Notes under the pieces: model-generated | Database searches by the model: none | What the model saw: the letters and a program-made list of their open reading frames with translations, nothing else | Told to the model about the DNA's origin: nothing | Part shown: positions 1 through 8,248 of the stretch, one piece after another | How the letters are laid out: every line of letters begins with the position of its first letter | Position numbering within the stretch: the first letter of the stretch is position 1 | Assembly: GCA_029253805.1 (NCBI GenBank) | Contig: JAQWYU010000062.1 | Location: 1-10,051, forward strand | Source: Flavobacteriaceae bacterium | Lineage (GTDB): Bacteria > Bacteroidota > Bacteroidia > Flavobacteriales > Flavobacteriaceae | Direction of reading: 5' to 3' | Length of the DNA: 10,051 nucleotides | Position numbers and translations under genes: made by a program

Positions 1-615
1 CCACGGTCTCCATACGGAGTTGCTAAAATTTATGGGTTTTGGATTACAAAAAATTACAGAGAAGCTTATAACATATTTGCATGTAACGGAATTTTGTTTA
101 ATCACGAATCGCCCAGACGAGGTGAGACTTTCGTGACCAGAAAAATCACTCGAGCAGTGGCTCAAATTGCTCTAGGTCAGAAAGATAAATTTTATCTAGG
201 AAATCTAGACGCTAAACGTGATTGGGGTCATGCTAAGGACTATGTACGTATGATGTGGATGATTTTACAAGCAGATCAGCCAGAGGATTGGGTAATAGCT
301 ACAGGTATTTCAACTTCTGTTCGGGAAATGGTTAGTATGGCCTTCAAGGAAGTAGGGATCGATTTAGAGTTCAAAGGTAAAGATTCGAATGAGAAGGCCT
401 TTGTCAAAGCTTGTCATGATAAAAAATACCAACTTAAAATTGGAAAACAAGTACTCTCAATAGACTCAAATTATTATCGTCCAACAGAAGTAGATTGTTT
501 AGTTGGAGATCCTACAAAAGCAAAAGTAAAACTTGGTTGGAAGCCAGATTATAATATTGCTTCTTTGGTTAGAGAAATGATACAATCTGACCTAAAATTA
601 TTTAAAAATAATTAA
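1..615 (+). CDS. gmd: GDP-mannose 4,6-dehydratase, C-terminal part (5' end outside window)
   Basis: This enzyme converts GDP-D-mannose to GDP-4-keto-6-deoxy-D-mannose, the precursor of GDP-L-fucose, GDP-D-rhamnose and related sugars, in the cytoplasm. The frame is open from base 1, so the gene starts upstream; an ATG-less start near base 94 would cut through the catalytic region and is not real. The first visible codons read PRSPYGVAK, which carries the catalytic YxxxK pair of extended SDR enzymes (Tyr at 13-15, Lys at 25-27). Family hallmarks follow: [39 protein letters not shown], and near the end [21 protein letters not shown]. The 204 visible codons match roughly the last half of the usual ~370-residue protein. 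The stop is 6 bp before ugd, so the two are probably cotranscribed. The usual partner, GDP-fucose synthase (fcl/wcaG), is not downstream, so the final sugar is unknown. Family assignment is very secure. Confidence 0.96.
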   Translation, partial: PRSPYGVAKIYGFWITKNYREAYNIFACNGILFNHESPRRGETFVTRKITRAVAQIALGQKDKFYLGNLDAKRDWGHAKDYVRMMWMILQADQPEDWVIATGISTSVREMVSMAFKEVGIDLEFKGKDSNEKAFVKACHDKKYQLKIGKQVLSIDSNYYRPTEVDCLVGDPTKAKVKLGWKPDYNIASLVREMIQSDLKLFKNN

Positions 616-621
616 AAATTT

Positions 622-2019
622 ATGGAAATTAAATCTATCTGTTGTATTGGAGCTGGTTACGTTGGTGGTCCTACCATGTCCGTAATTGCACAGAAAAATC
701 AAAATATTAAAGTGACGGTGGTGGATTTGAACGCTCAGCGTATCTCCGCTTGGAATGATACGGATTTAAATAACCTACCAATATATGAGCCAGGTTTAGA
801 TGAAGTAGTCAACGAAGCGCGAGGGCGAAATTTATTTTTCTCTAACGAAGTTGATAAAGCTATTGATGAAGCCCAGATGATATTCATTTCAGTTAATACC
901 CCCACTAAAACCTATGGCACTGGTAAAGGTATGGCAGCTGATTTAAAATATGTAGAACTTTGCGCTAGGCAAATTGCAAAAGTTGCTAAATCAGACAAAA
1001 TTGTAGTTGAAAAATCAACCCTCCCTGTCAAAACAGCTGAGGCTATTCAGAACATATTAGACAATACTGGCAATGGAGTAAACTTTGAGATTCTATCCAA
1101 TCCTGAATTTCTAGCAGAAGGGACTGCTATGCGCGACTTAGCAGTACCTGACCGTGTTCTTATTGGAGGTGATTCGTCTACTGATAAAGGGAAAAAAGCC
1201 ATACAAGCATTGGTGGATATATATGCTAGCTGGGTACCACATAAAAATATTTTAACTACCAACGTATGGTCTTCTGAACTTTCCAAACTCACAGCCAACG
1301 CTTTTTTAGCACAACGTGTGTCGTCTATCAACTCCTTATCCGAACTTTGCGAGGCTACTGGAGCTGACATTCAAGAAGTAGCCAAAGCTATTGGAATGGA
1401 CAGTCGTATTGGACCTAAATTTTTACAAGCTTCAGTTGGTTTTGGAGGTTCCTGTTTTCAAAAAGACATATTAAATTTAGTATACATTTCTAAGACCTTA
1501 GGTCTGAATGATGTAGCTGATTACTGGCACCAAGTTATTTTAATGAATAATCATCAACGTAACCGATTTGCTAAAAACATCATCAAAACACTTTACAGTA
1601 CAGTCAATGGAAAAACCATTTCATTTTTGGGATGGGCCTTTAAAAAAGATACTAACGATACTAGAGAATCTGCAGCCATATACGTGGCTGATTTACTATT
1701 GGACGAAAAAGCAACTATAAAAGTTTTTGATCCAAAAGTAACAGCTGCTCAAATGCAATTAGATTTAAACTATTTAAACACGCGTACTAAACTAGAAAAT
1801 GCTAACTATTTAAAAACAGAAAGCGATCCCTATGTTGCTTTAAATGGTGCACATGCTATAGCTGTTCTTACCGAATGGAATGAATTTCAATCCTACGATT
1901 GGAAATATATTTATAAAAATATGCAAAAACCTGCTTTTATATTTGATGGAAGAAATATACTTGACCGTGAAGTTTTAGAAAGTATTGGATTTACGTATAA
2001 AGGTATTGGATATTTATGA
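622..2019 (+). CDS. ugd: UDP-glucose 6-dehydrogenase (long, animal-like type)
   Basis: It oxidises UDP-glucose to UDP-glucuronate with two NAD+ in the cytoplasm. The 465 residues contain an N-terminal Rossmann motif GAGYVGGPT (residues 10-18), NTPTKTYG in the NAD domain, [11 protein letters not shown], and the active-site signature [10 protein letters not shown] with the catalytic cysteine at residue 278. Lys222 and Asn226 in the [11 protein letters not shown] segment match the conserved substrate-binding pair of the family. The C-terminal UDP-binding domain contains [14 protein letters not shown] and ends with FDGRNILD. Length and wording ([40 protein letters not shown]) resemble the animal-type enzyme rather than the ~390-residue E. 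coli Ugd. The ATG start is 6 bp after gmd with no Shine-Dalgarno sequence. The 3' end overlaps the next gene by ATGA, suggesting translational coupling to the epimerase that would use its product. Confidence 0.97.
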   Translation: MEIKSICCIGAGYVGGPTMSVIAQKNQNIKVTVVDLNAQRISAWNDTDLNNLPIYEPGLDEVVNEARGRNLFFSNEVDKAIDEAQMIFISVNTPTKTYGTGKGMAADLKYVELCARQIAKVAKSDKIVVEKSTLPVKTAEAIQNILDNTGNGVNFEILSNPEFLAEGTAMRDLAVPDRVLIGGDSSTDKGKKAIQALVDIYASWVPHKNILTTNVWSSELSKLTANAFLAQRVSSINSLSELCEATGADIQEVAKAIGMDSRIGPKFLQASVGFGGSCFQKDILNLVYISKTLGLNDVADYWHQVILMNNHQRNRFAKNIIKTLYSTVNGKTISFLGWAFKKDTNDTRESAAIYVADLLLDEKATIKVFDPKVTAAQMQLDLNYLNTRTKLENANYLKTESDPYVALNGAHAIAVLTEWNEFQSYDWKYIYKNMQKPAFIFDGRNILDREVLESIGFTYKGIGYL

Positions 2020-3047
2020 TTAACAAAAAAACCATACTAATATCTGGGGCTGCAGGCTTTATAGGTTATCATTTGTGTGAGGCTTTAGTTCGGTTGGGGC
2101 ACAATGTTATTGGATTAGATAATATCAATGATTATTACAACGTTAATTTAAAATACTCACGTTTAGAACAGCTCGGGATAAAACAAGAAAAAGCAGAAGT
2201 TTTTAATGTTATTTCAGAAAGCTATACCCACGGCTTTCAAATACAATTCATACGAATGAATTTAGAAGATCGCGATGAGTTACCAAAGCTCTTTGAAACT
2301 TTTGATTTTGATATGGTTTGTAATTTAGCAGCACAACCTGGGGTTCGTTACTCAATTGAAAATCCTAAGGCTTATGTTGATTCCAATATCAATGGATTTT
2401 TAAATATCATAGAATGTTGTAGAAAATATAATATAAAACGCCTGGTATACGCTTCCAGTTCTAGTGTTTATGGCAATAGTAATGAGGTTCCATTCAAAGA
2501 AATATCCAATGTTGATAAGCCTATTAGTTTGTATGCGGCTACAAAAAAATCTAACGAACTTATGGCCTACTCATATAGTCATTTATACAAAATTGAAACA
2601 ATTGGTTTACGATTTTTTACTGTTTACGGACCATGGGGAAGACCTGACATGGCTATGTTTTTATTTACCGATGCCATTTTAAACAACAAGCCCATAAACG
2701 TATTCAATAATGGAAGATTATCAAGGGATTTCACTTATATAGGCGATATTACAGAAGGATTAATCAGCACATTATTACTGGACTCAAAAGATTCAAGCTT
2801 TTATAAACTTTATAACATTGGCTATAGCTCTCCAATCAAGCTTATTGATTTTATAATTGCTATTGAAGACAAGTTGGGCATTAAAGCTAAAAAAAAAATG
2901 CTACCTATGCAACCTGGAGATGTGAATCAAACTTGGGCGGATGTGAGTCATTTGCAAAGAGATTATGATTACAGACCAAATACTTCGGTAAAAGAAGGAG
3001 TTGAAGCGTTTGTAGATTGGTATAAATCTTACTATGATCTAAATTAA
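2016..3047 (+). CDS. NAD-dependent epimerase, probable UDP-glucuronate 4-epimerase
   Basis: This is an extended short-chain dehydrogenase/reductase of 343 residues. It has an NAD-binding motif GAAGFIGYH (residues 11-19), the [14 protein letters not shown] segment (104-117), an ASSSSVYG serine cluster (146-153) and the catalytic pair Tyr173/Lys177 in YAATK. The [17 protein letters not shown] and [10 protein letters not shown] wording is typical of UDP-glucuronate 4-epimerases (CapI/LpsL/Gla type), as is [16 protein letters not shown]. Such enzymes interconvert UDP-GlcA and UDP-GalA in the cytoplasm. The ATGA overlap with ugd (2016-2019), whose product would be its substrate, supports this. A UDP-GlcNAc/GlcNAcA epimerase (WbpP-like) or UDP-arabinose-type activity is less likely but cannot be excluded by eye. 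An A10 run at 2889-2898 lies near the 3' end. The C-terminus (YRPN...GVEAFVDWY) is echoed by a degenerate fragment about 250 bp downstream. Confidence 0.9.
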   Translation: MINKKTILISGAAGFIGYHLCEALVRLGHNVIGLDNINDYYNVNLKYSRLEQLGIKQEKAEVFNVISESYTHGFQIQFIRMNLEDRDELPKLFETFDFDMVCNLAAQPGVRYSIENPKAYVDSNINGFLNIIECCRKYNIKRLVYASSSSVYGNSNEVPFKEISNVDKPISLYAATKKSNELMAYSYSHLYKIETIGLRFFTVYGPWGRPDMAMFLFTDAILNNKPINVFNNGRLSRDFTYIGDITEGLISTLLLDSKDSSFYKLYNIGYSSPIKLIDFIIAIEDKLGIKAKKKMLPMQPGDVNQTWADVSHLQRDYDYRPNTSVKEGVEAFVDWYKSYYDLN

Positions 3048-3247
3048 TTACTACTGTTTTAAAAAGGTCTTTCGTTAGATATTAAAATTTATAATTAGTT
3101 TAAAATATATTTTCAAATAGCACAAATTTTTCTCTAACTGAAACTTCTACAAAATATTTGATTGATAGATTTAGTAATCGGTTTATAATAATAGAGCTAT
3201 TTTAAGAACAGTTATTGTTTATCCTAGTGTAGAAACGTATGAATTAG

Positions 3248-3316
3248 CAGGATTTTACAATGTGGATGTATAAACCTAATAAAAAAGGGGTTAAATATGT
3301 AGTTGATTGGAACTAG
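3248..3316 (+). pseudogene. Probable remnant of a sugar-nucleotide epimerase C-terminus
   Basis: Between an in-frame TAG (3245-3247) and another TAG (3314-3316) the frame reads ...YKPNKKGVKYVVDWN. This fits the end of extended-SDR sugar epimerases, where YKPNT..KEGV..FVDWY is standard. Against the intact epimerase just upstream ([18 protein letters not shown]) it shows YxPN, KxGV and VDW, if a gap of three residues after the Asn is allowed. The preceding bases (from about 3211) are open in a different frame and read VIVYPSVETYELAGFYNVDV before a stop. This could be a frameshifted continuation of the same gene, but I cannot align it with confidence. Start signals and the rest of the gene are absent. 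This is most simply the leftover of a lost second epimerase or of a recombination event. A chance match remains possible. Confidence 0.4.
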
Positions 3317-3374
3317 AGTTTAAGTTATAATTAGACTAAATCATTTTCTTAAAATTGATGAGTTTTATGTTCAT

Positions 3375-3406
3375 CTTGTGTAAATTAAAAACTTACAATA
3401 TATTTG
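3375..3406 (+). promoter_or_regulatory. Candidate Bacteroidota promoter for the rfbACDB-galE operon
   Basis: TATATTTG at 3399-3406 fits the Bacteroidota -7 element TAnnTTTG exactly. CTTG at 3375-3378 differs by one base from the -33 element TTTG, and the spacing of 20 bp is right. Initiation would fall near 3412-3415, giving a leader of about 35 nt before the rfbA ATG at 3450. The placement in front of a tight operon after a long gap supports the call; there is no experimental evidence. Confidence 0.5.
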
Positions 3407-3449
3407 AATAGTCTGATAATTTTTGCTTTTATCAAATAAAATTAAAAAT

Positions 3450-4319
3450 ATGAAAGGAATAGTTCTTGCTGGAGGTAATGGTACACGTTTACATCCAATA
3501 ACTAAAGTAGTTTCTAAACAGTTACTTCCTGTCTATGATAAACCAATGATCTATTATCCATTATCAGTACTAATGTTAGCTGGAATTCAGGATATTTTAA
3601 TTATTTCCACTCCCAAGGATTTACCAAGTTTTAAAAAATTACTTGGAAATGGATCAGATATAGGATTAAAGTTAATTTACAAAGAACAGCCGAAACCTGA
3701 AGGTTTAGCTCAAGCTTTTATTATTGGTGAGGAATTCATTGGAAATGACGATGTATGTCTAATATTAGGGGATAATATTTTCTATGGTTATGGTTTCACA
3801 CAAATCTTACAAAACGCTAAAAAAAATGCTGAAGATGGTAAATGCACAATATTTGGCTATTATGTAAATGATCCAGAAAGATATGGAGTAGCTACAATTG
3901 ATGAAAATGGAAATTTAAAATCCATTGATGAAAAACCTGAAAACCCAATGTCCAATTACGCAATAGTTGGTCTTTACTTTTACACAAACGATGTTGTGAA
4001 AATTGCCAAAAATGTGAAACCTTCAAATAGAAAAGAACTTGAAATAACGTCAATAAATCAAAGTTATTTAAAACAAAAAAAAATTAATCTAGAAATTCTT
4101 GGTAGAGGTTTCGCTTGGCTTGATACTGGCACACATGATACATTACTGAAAGCTAGTCAATTGGTAGAAACTATTGAAAAAAGACAAGGATTAAAAATTG
4201 CTTGTTTGGAGGAAATTGCCTTTAGAAAAAAATATATAAATCAATTACAACTTACGAAACTGGCAACACCTTTAGTTAAAAACTCGTATGGAAAATATCT
4301 TTTAAATTTAATCAAATGA
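3450..4319 (+). CDS. rfbA: Glucose-1-phosphate thymidylyltransferase
   Basis: This is the first enzyme of dTDP-L-rhamnose synthesis; it joins glucose-1-phosphate and dTTP to give dTDP-glucose in the cytoplasm. With the ATG at 3450 it has 289 residues, the usual RmlA length. A TTG nine codons upstream is in frame but would put extra residues ahead of the normal [13 protein letters not shown] start. Visible motifs are the nucleotide-binding GGNGTR (residues 8-13), [17 protein letters not shown] (22-38), the metal-binding LGDN with Asp108, and EKP (161-163) followed by VGLYFYTN (173-180). Near the C-terminus, [12 protein letters not shown] is also typical. It is first in the operon and overlaps rfbC by ATGA. 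No Shine-Dalgarno sequence is seen; the region before the ATG is A-rich, as usual in this phylum. An A9 run lies at 4075-4083. Confidence 0.97.
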   Translation: MKGIVLAGGNGTRLHPITKVVSKQLLPVYDKPMIYYPLSVLMLAGIQDILIISTPKDLPSFKKLLGNGSDIGLKLIYKEQPKPEGLAQAFIIGEEFIGNDDVCLILGDNIFYGYGFTQILQNAKKNAEDGKCTIFGYYVNDPERYGVATIDENGNLKSIDEKPENPMSNYAIVGLYFYTNDVVKIAKNVKPSNRKELEITSINQSYLKQKKINLEILGRGFAWLDTGTHDTLLKASQLVETIEKRQGLKIACLEEIAFRKKYINQLQLTKLATPLVKNSYGKYLLNLIK

Positions 4320-4876
4320 AAATTTCAAAAACAAATATTGAAGGGGTTTTAATAATTGAGCCAACTGAATATACAGATGATAGAGGAAGTTTCTTTGAAA
4401 GCTACAATCAAAATAATTATGAAAAGGTTATTGGCAAAATTTCTTTCATACAAGATAACGAATCTGTTTCTAAAAAAGGAACAATAAGGGGGTTACACTT
4501 TCAAAAACCACCAAACGAACAAGCTAAATTAGTACGTTGTGTTAAAGGTGAAGTTTTAGATATTGCATTAGATATTAGAATGGACTCCCCTACATATGGG
4601 ATGCATAGTTCAATTATTCTTTCAGAAAAAAACAAAAAGCAAGTCTTTATACCCAATGGATTTGCTCACGGATTTTTAGTATTAAGTGATTACGCAATAT
4701 TTAGTTATAAAGTTAACAATCATTATGATTCACATAGTGATGCAGGTATTCGATGGAATGATAAAAGTTTAGATATACACTGGGGAGTTGATTTTTCTAA
4801 GGTATTAATTTCAAAAAAAGATCAAAAACTTCCTTTACTTTCGGAAATAGAAAATCCATTTAAATTCGTAAAATGA
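4316..4876 (+). CDS. rfbC: dTDP-4-dehydrorhamnose 3,5-epimerase
   Basis: It catalyses the third step of dTDP-L-rhamnose synthesis, epimerising dTDP-4-keto-6-deoxyglucose at C3 and C5 in the cytoplasm. The 186-residue cupin-fold protein has the usual RmlC length and signature: [10 protein letters not shown] (21-30), [19 protein letters not shown] with the catalytic-base His61, Lys71 in the QAKLVR segment, [13 protein letters not shown] (77-88), and IPNGFAHGF (112-120). Tyr131 in the YKVNNHYD segment is at the expected place for the general acid, followed by GIRWND. It overlaps both rfbA and rfbD by ATGA, so translation of the three genes is probably coupled. Confidence 0.97.
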   Translation: MKISKTNIEGVLIIEPTEYTDDRGSFFESYNQNNYEKVIGKISFIQDNESVSKKGTIRGLHFQKPPNEQAKLVRCVKGEVLDIALDIRMDSPTYGMHSSIILSEKNKKQVFIPNGFAHGFLVLSDYAIFSYKVNNHYDSHSDAGIRWNDKSLDIHWGVDFSKVLISKKDQKLPLLSEIENPFKFVK

Positions 4877-5745
4877 AAATATTAGTTACTGGATCAAATG
4901 GTCAACTTGGATCTGAAATTAAAGACTTAGCGAATAAGTACAATGAATCTGATTTTTTTTTCAGAGATTTACCTAATCTTGATATTTGTGATTTGGATCA
5001 ATTAAATAAATTTATCCACACACACATGATAGATTGTGTTATTAATTGTGCTGCTTACACTGATGTTGAGAAAGCTGAATTAAATACTGAAAGTGCAGAA
5101 AATATAAATTCTAATGGTGTATTAAATCTATTGAAAGTATTAAAAAAAGTAAATGGGAAGTTAATTCAAATTTCTACCGATTATGTGTTTGATGGTAAGC
5201 AAACACATCCTTATAATGAGCTAGACCCTGTAAACCCGATTGGAGTATATGGAAAAACTAAAAGAGAGGGAGAACTTAAAGTAATTAATAGCGAAGTTGA
5301 CGCTATAGTAATTAGAACTTCTTGGTTATACTCAAGTTATGGAGAAAACTTTGTAAAAACAATGCTTCGCTTAGGTTTGAAAAAAAAAGAATTAAGTGTT
5401 GTTAGTGATCAACAAGGAACTCCTACATATGCTAAAGACTTAGCCAAAGTCTGTTTAGATATACTTTGCAGTGAAAATCAAAAAATTATAAGTGAAAATG
5501 GAAAGTTATATCATTATTCCAACGATGGAGTTGTATCTTGGTTTGAATTTGCTAACGAGATCATGAAACTTAGAGGTGTAAAATGTAAAATACTTCCCAT
5601 TCTATCTAGAGATTACCCTAGTATAACTAAAAGACCTCATTATTCAGTACTAGATAAAACAAAAATCAAGGAAGACTTTAATATCAGAGTTGCTTATTGG
5701 AAAGATAGTCTCAAAGAATGTATTATAGCACTAAGTAAAAATTAG
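4873..5745 (+). CDS. rfbD: dTDP-4-dehydrorhamnose reductase
   Basis: It performs the last step of the pathway, reducing dTDP-4-keto-L-rhamnose to dTDP-L-rhamnose with NAD(P)H. The 290-residue extended SDR has a cofactor-binding motif TGSNGQLGSE (6-15), the RmlD-typical VINCAAYTDVEKAE (56-69), STDYVFDG (101-108) and the catalytic pair Tyr126/Lys130 in YGKTK. IRTSWLYS and SDQQGTPTYA further on are also family hallmarks. The start overlaps the rfbC stop by ATGA, and the stop is 3 bp before rfbB. A T9 run at 4953-4961 and an A9 run at 5380-5388 lie in the coding sequence; both are in frame as given. Confidence 0.97.
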   Translation: MKILVTGSNGQLGSEIKDLANKYNESDFFFRDLPNLDICDLDQLNKFIHTHMIDCVINCAAYTDVEKAELNTESAENINSNGVLNLLKVLKKVNGKLIQISTDYVFDGKQTHPYNELDPVNPIGVYGKTKREGELKVINSEVDAIVIRTSWLYSSYGENFVKTMLRLGLKKKELSVVSDQQGTPTYAKDLAKVCLDILCSENQKIISENGKLYHYSNDGVVSWFEFANEIMKLRGVKCKILPILSRDYPSITKRPHYSVLDKTKIKEDFNIRVAYWKDSLKECIIALSKN

Positions 5746-5748
5746 ATA

Positions 5749-6747
5749 ATGACGAAAAATATTCTTGTAACTGGTGGAGCTGGTTTTATTGGATCTCATG
5801 TAGTAAGATTGTTAGTCAATAAATACCCTGAATATCATATTTTGAACATGGATAATCTAACTTACGCTGGAAATTTACAGAACTTAAAAGACATAGAGTC
5901 CAAGGAAAACTACAAATTTATAAACTGCGATATTTGTGACTTTATGAAAGTAAAGGAAGTGTTTGCTAATTATTCAATCAGCCACGTAATTCATTTAGCA
6001 GCTGAATCTCATGTTGACAGATCAATTGAAAATCCTTTCTCATTTGCAAAAACTAATGTTATGGGAACACTCAGTCTTTTACAAGTTGCTAATGATTATT
6101 GGAAAGAAAATGTAAGAAGTAATTTGTTTTATCATATTTCAACAGACGAAGTTTATGGCTCAACCGACGGAATTAGTTTATTTACAGAGCAAACTAAATA
6201 CAATCCCCACTCTCCATATTCAGCATCAAAGGCATCCTCAGACCATTTTGTTAAAGCTTTTCATAACACCTACAATATTCCTATTATAATCTCAAACTGC
6301 TCGAACAATTATGGTCCATATCAATTTTCTGAAAAATTAATTCCATTAATGATTAAAAATATAATTAATAAAAAACCTTTACCAGTATATGGGAATGGTG
6401 AAAACGTCAGAGATTGGTTATTTATTGATGACCATATAAAAGCAATAGATATGATTTTTCATAAAGGAGGTTTGGGAGAAACGTATATTATCGGTGGTGA
6501 CAACAAATGGAGAAATATAGATCTAGTTAAGTTATTGGTTGAAATTGTTGATCGGCAGTTGGGAAGAAAAAAAAATGCTTCCTTAAGTCTAATTTCATTT
6601 GTAAATGATAGACTAGGGCATGATTTACGTTACGCCGTAGATTTCTCGAAATTAAAAAATGAGCTAGGTTGGAAGCCTGTAGAGGAATTCGAACAGGGGA
6701 TTGAAAAAACAGTAAAGTGGTATTTAGAAAATAAAGAATGGATGTAA
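5749..6747 (+). CDS. rfbB: dTDP-glucose 4,6-dehydratase
   Basis: It catalyses the second step of the rhamnose pathway, converting dTDP-glucose to dTDP-4-keto-6-deoxyglucose with bound NAD+. The 332 residues contain GGAGFIGSH (9-17), MDNLTYAGN (34-42), AAESHVDRSI (84-93), the catalytic STDEVYG (131-137; Thr132, Asp133, Glu134) and Tyr157/Lys161 in YSASK. SNCSNNYGPYQFSEKLIP and NVRDWLFIDDH support dehydratase rather than epimerase function. Its place last in the A-C-D-B order completes the pathway. The gap to rfbD is only 3 bp; galE follows after 19 bp. An A9 run occurs at 6567-6575. Confidence 0.97.
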   Translation: MTKNILVTGGAGFIGSHVVRLLVNKYPEYHILNMDNLTYAGNLQNLKDIESKENYKFINCDICDFMKVKEVFANYSISHVIHLAAESHVDRSIENPFSFAKTNVMGTLSLLQVANDYWKENVRSNLFYHISTDEVYGSTDGISLFTEQTKYNPHSPYSASKASSDHFVKAFHNTYNIPIIISNCSNNYGPYQFSEKLIPLMIKNIINKKPLPVYGNGENVRDWLFIDDHIKAIDMIFHKGGLGETYIIGGDNKWRNIDLVKLLVEIVDRQLGRKKNASLSLISFVNDRLGHDLRYAVDFSKLKNELGWKPVEEFEQGIEKTVKWYLENKEWM

Positions 6748-6766
6748 ATTCAAAATATGTCAAACT

Positions 6767-7795
6767 ATGAAAACTAAAATCTTAGTTACTGGTGGTCTTG
6801 GCTACATTGGGTCGCATGTAGTTGTGGAATTACAATCTCAAGGCTTTGAAGTAATTATTATTGATGATTTATCTAATTCATCCGAAAATGTTTTGGATGG
6901 AATTTATAGTATTTCCAAAATTAAACCATTATTTGAGAAAATTGATTTAAAGGACAGAAAATCTGTTGTTAAATTTTTTAAAAATCATTCTGATGTTAAA
7001 GGAGTTATTCATTTTGCAGCCTCAAAGTCCGTAGAAGAAAGTACAATTAATCCTTTAAAATATTACAAAAATAACGTTAATCCCTTAATTTATCTCCTAC
7101 ATGAAATAGGTAAGTTATCAGTCCAAAAACTAATTTTTAGTTCTTCATGCACAGTGTATGGGCAGGCAGATATATTACCCATTAAAGAAAACTCAACTTT
7201 GAAAGAACCCGAATCTCCCTATGGTTTTACAAAAAAGATAGGTGAAAAAATAATAAAAGATTTATGTGCTGTAAATAATACTTTAAACTCTGTATCACTA
7301 AGATACTTCAATCCTATTGGAGCACATAAGTCTGCTAACATTGGAGAGTTGACTATTGGAACTCCCCAAAACTTAGTACCATTTGTAATCCAAACTGGAA
7401 TCGGAATACATGAAAAAATTTCGATATTTGGAAAAGATTACTCTACACCCGATGGAACATGTATAAGAGATTATATTCATGTTGTGGATTTAGCCAAAGC
7501 ACATGTTATTGCCTTAAAAAGGTTGTTAGAAGAAAATAACATTGAAAATTATGAAGTTTATAATATTGGAACTGGAAAAGGCTATTCAGTAATGGAAATT
7601 ATTTCTGCCTTTGAAGAAATAAGCGGTATTAAATTAAATTATTCCATCAAAGAAAGACGAAAAGGAGATATTATGTCAGCTTATGCCGATACAAAAAAAG
7701 CGAATTTAATTTTAAACTGGAAGCCAGAGCTAACACTAAAAGATGCATTGTCATCAGCTTGGAAATGGGAAAAAAAACAATTAAAACTAAAATAA
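6767..7795 (+). CDS. galE: UDP-glucose 4-epimerase
   Basis: It interconverts UDP-glucose and UDP-galactose in the cytoplasm; some members also act on the N-acetyl forms. The 342 residues begin with TGGLGYIGSHVVVEL (8-22) and IIDDLSNSSENVLDGI, the characteristic GalE opening. FSSSCTVYGQ (124-133) provides the active-site serine, and Tyr152/Lys156 in YGFTK form the catalytic pair. LRYFNPIGAH and GTCIRDYIHVVDLA are also hallmarks. The ATG at 6767 gives the standard N-terminus; an ATG at 6757 is out of frame and soon stops. The gene sits 19 bp after rfbB and 15 bp before the nucleotidyltransferase, so it is likely part of the rfb operon and supplies galactose-type residues for the same glycan. 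Strict specificity (Glc/Gal versus GlcNAc/GalNAc) cannot be told from what I see. Confidence 0.95.
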   Translation: MKTKILVTGGLGYIGSHVVVELQSQGFEVIIIDDLSNSSENVLDGIYSISKIKPLFEKIDLKDRKSVVKFFKNHSDVKGVIHFAASKSVEESTINPLKYYKNNVNPLIYLLHEIGKLSVQKLIFSSSCTVYGQADILPIKENSTLKEPESPYGFTKKIGEKIIKDLCAVNNTLNSVSLRYFNPIGAHKSANIGELTIGTPQNLVPFVIQTGIGIHEKISIFGKDYSTPDGTCIRDYIHVVDLAKAHVIALKRLLEENNIENYEVYNIGTGKGYSVMEIISAFEEISGIKLNYSIKERRKGDIMSAYADTKKANLILNWKPELTLKDALSSAWKWEKKQLKLK

Positions 7796-7810
7796 ATTAT
7801 ACATTTAAAT

Positions 7811-8248
7811 ATGACAAAACAAAAAGGAATTATAGTAAGTGGCTATTTCAATCCATTACACAAAGGACATCTAGAATATATTAACATTGCCAAAAGTATG
7901 GCTGATTGTCTATTTGTAATTGTGAATAACGACAAACAACGTGCATTGAAAGGATCAAAAGAGTTTCAAGCAGAAACAGAACGACTTTTTATTGTTAGTA
8001 ATTTAAAAGCAGTCGATCATGCGCTACTTTCTGTTGATTATGATCGTTCAGTATGCGATACAATTGCAATGATTGCTGAAAAATACGCAGAAAACTACAA
8101 TCTCAATTTTGCTAACGGAGGTGATCAAAACAACCAATCAATTCCAGAAATTTCAGTTTGTAAAAAATATGGAATAAAATTAATTGACGGCTTAGGTGAT
8201 AAAATTCAATCTAGCAGTTGGCTCTTAAAAAAGCAGAACATTTTTTAA
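7811..8248 (+). CDS. Cytidylyltransferase-fold nucleotidyltransferase, substrate unknown
   Basis: This 145-residue protein belongs to the HxGH nucleotidyltransferase superfamily that includes glycerol-3-phosphate cytidylyltransferase and the adenylyltransferase domain of heptose enzyme RfaE/HldE. The phosphate-binding motif is GYFNPLHKGHLEY (11-23; His17 and His20). It is followed by a hydrophobic strand ending VIVNND, an ERLFIVSNLKAVDHAL segment, FANGGDQ and the C-terminal IQSSSWLL, which corresponds to the ISSS(R/W)-type signature of the fold. No kinase domain is attached, unlike bifunctional HldE. It should transfer a nucleotide (CMP or AMP) to a phosphorylated sugar, polyol or alkyl phosphate, but the substrate is not visible. 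It is the last gene of the rfb-galE run, 15 bp after galE, which suggests a role in glycan or teichoic-like precursor activation (inference). Confidence 0.85.
   Translation: MTKQKGIIVSGYFNPLHKGHLEYINIAKSMADCLFVIVNNDKQRALKGSKEFQAETERLFIVSNLKAVDHALLSVDYDRSVCDTIAMIAEKYAENYNLNFANGGDQNNQSIPEISVCKKYGIKLIDGLGDKIQSSSWLLKKQNIF

Larger units (their letters stand above)
3048..3449 (+). other. Intergenic stretch between the epimerase gene and rfbA
   Basis: About 400 bp without an intact gene and with stops in all frames. It contains a probable decayed epimerase fragment around 3248-3316 and a Bacteroidota-type promoter candidate at 3375-3406. An open frame that could start at a TTG at 3423 only adds nine residues ([13 protein letters not shown]) in front of rfbA and is not a separate gene. 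I see no clear intrinsic terminator after the epimerase stop at 3047, nor any inverted repeat suggestive of an insertion sequence. Confidence 0.7.

Noticed and set aside
94..96. Alternative start of the gmd gene at a TTG
   Set aside because: The same frame is open back to base 1 and encodes the conserved PRSPYGVAK catalytic motif, so the gene simply begins outside the window.
1047..1370. Antisense open frame of 107 codons inside ugd
   Set aside because: It lies entirely opposite a highly conserved coding region (catalytic part of UDP-glucose dehydrogenase), has no recognisable domain and no promoter or start context.
2464..2682. Out-of-frame + strand open frame inside the epimerase gene
   Set aside because: It overlaps the YAATK catalytic region of the real gene in another frame, and its translation is low-complexity and matches nothing.
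3423..3449. N-terminal extension of rfbA from a TTG
   Set aside because: RmlA proteins start directly with MKGIVLAGG; the extra residues are AT-rich noise, and the TTG is close to the predicted transcription start.
6527..6763. Antisense open frame across the end of rfbB
   Set aside because: It is a shadow of the rfbB 3' end; the translation is rich in Phe from the A-runs on the other strand.
1..8248. A new defence or mobile system hidden among the sugar genes
   Set aside because: Every gene in this range matches a nucleotide-sugar or nucleotidyltransferase family with its catalytic residues in place. No transposase, integrase, nuclease, direct-repeat array or tRNA was seen.
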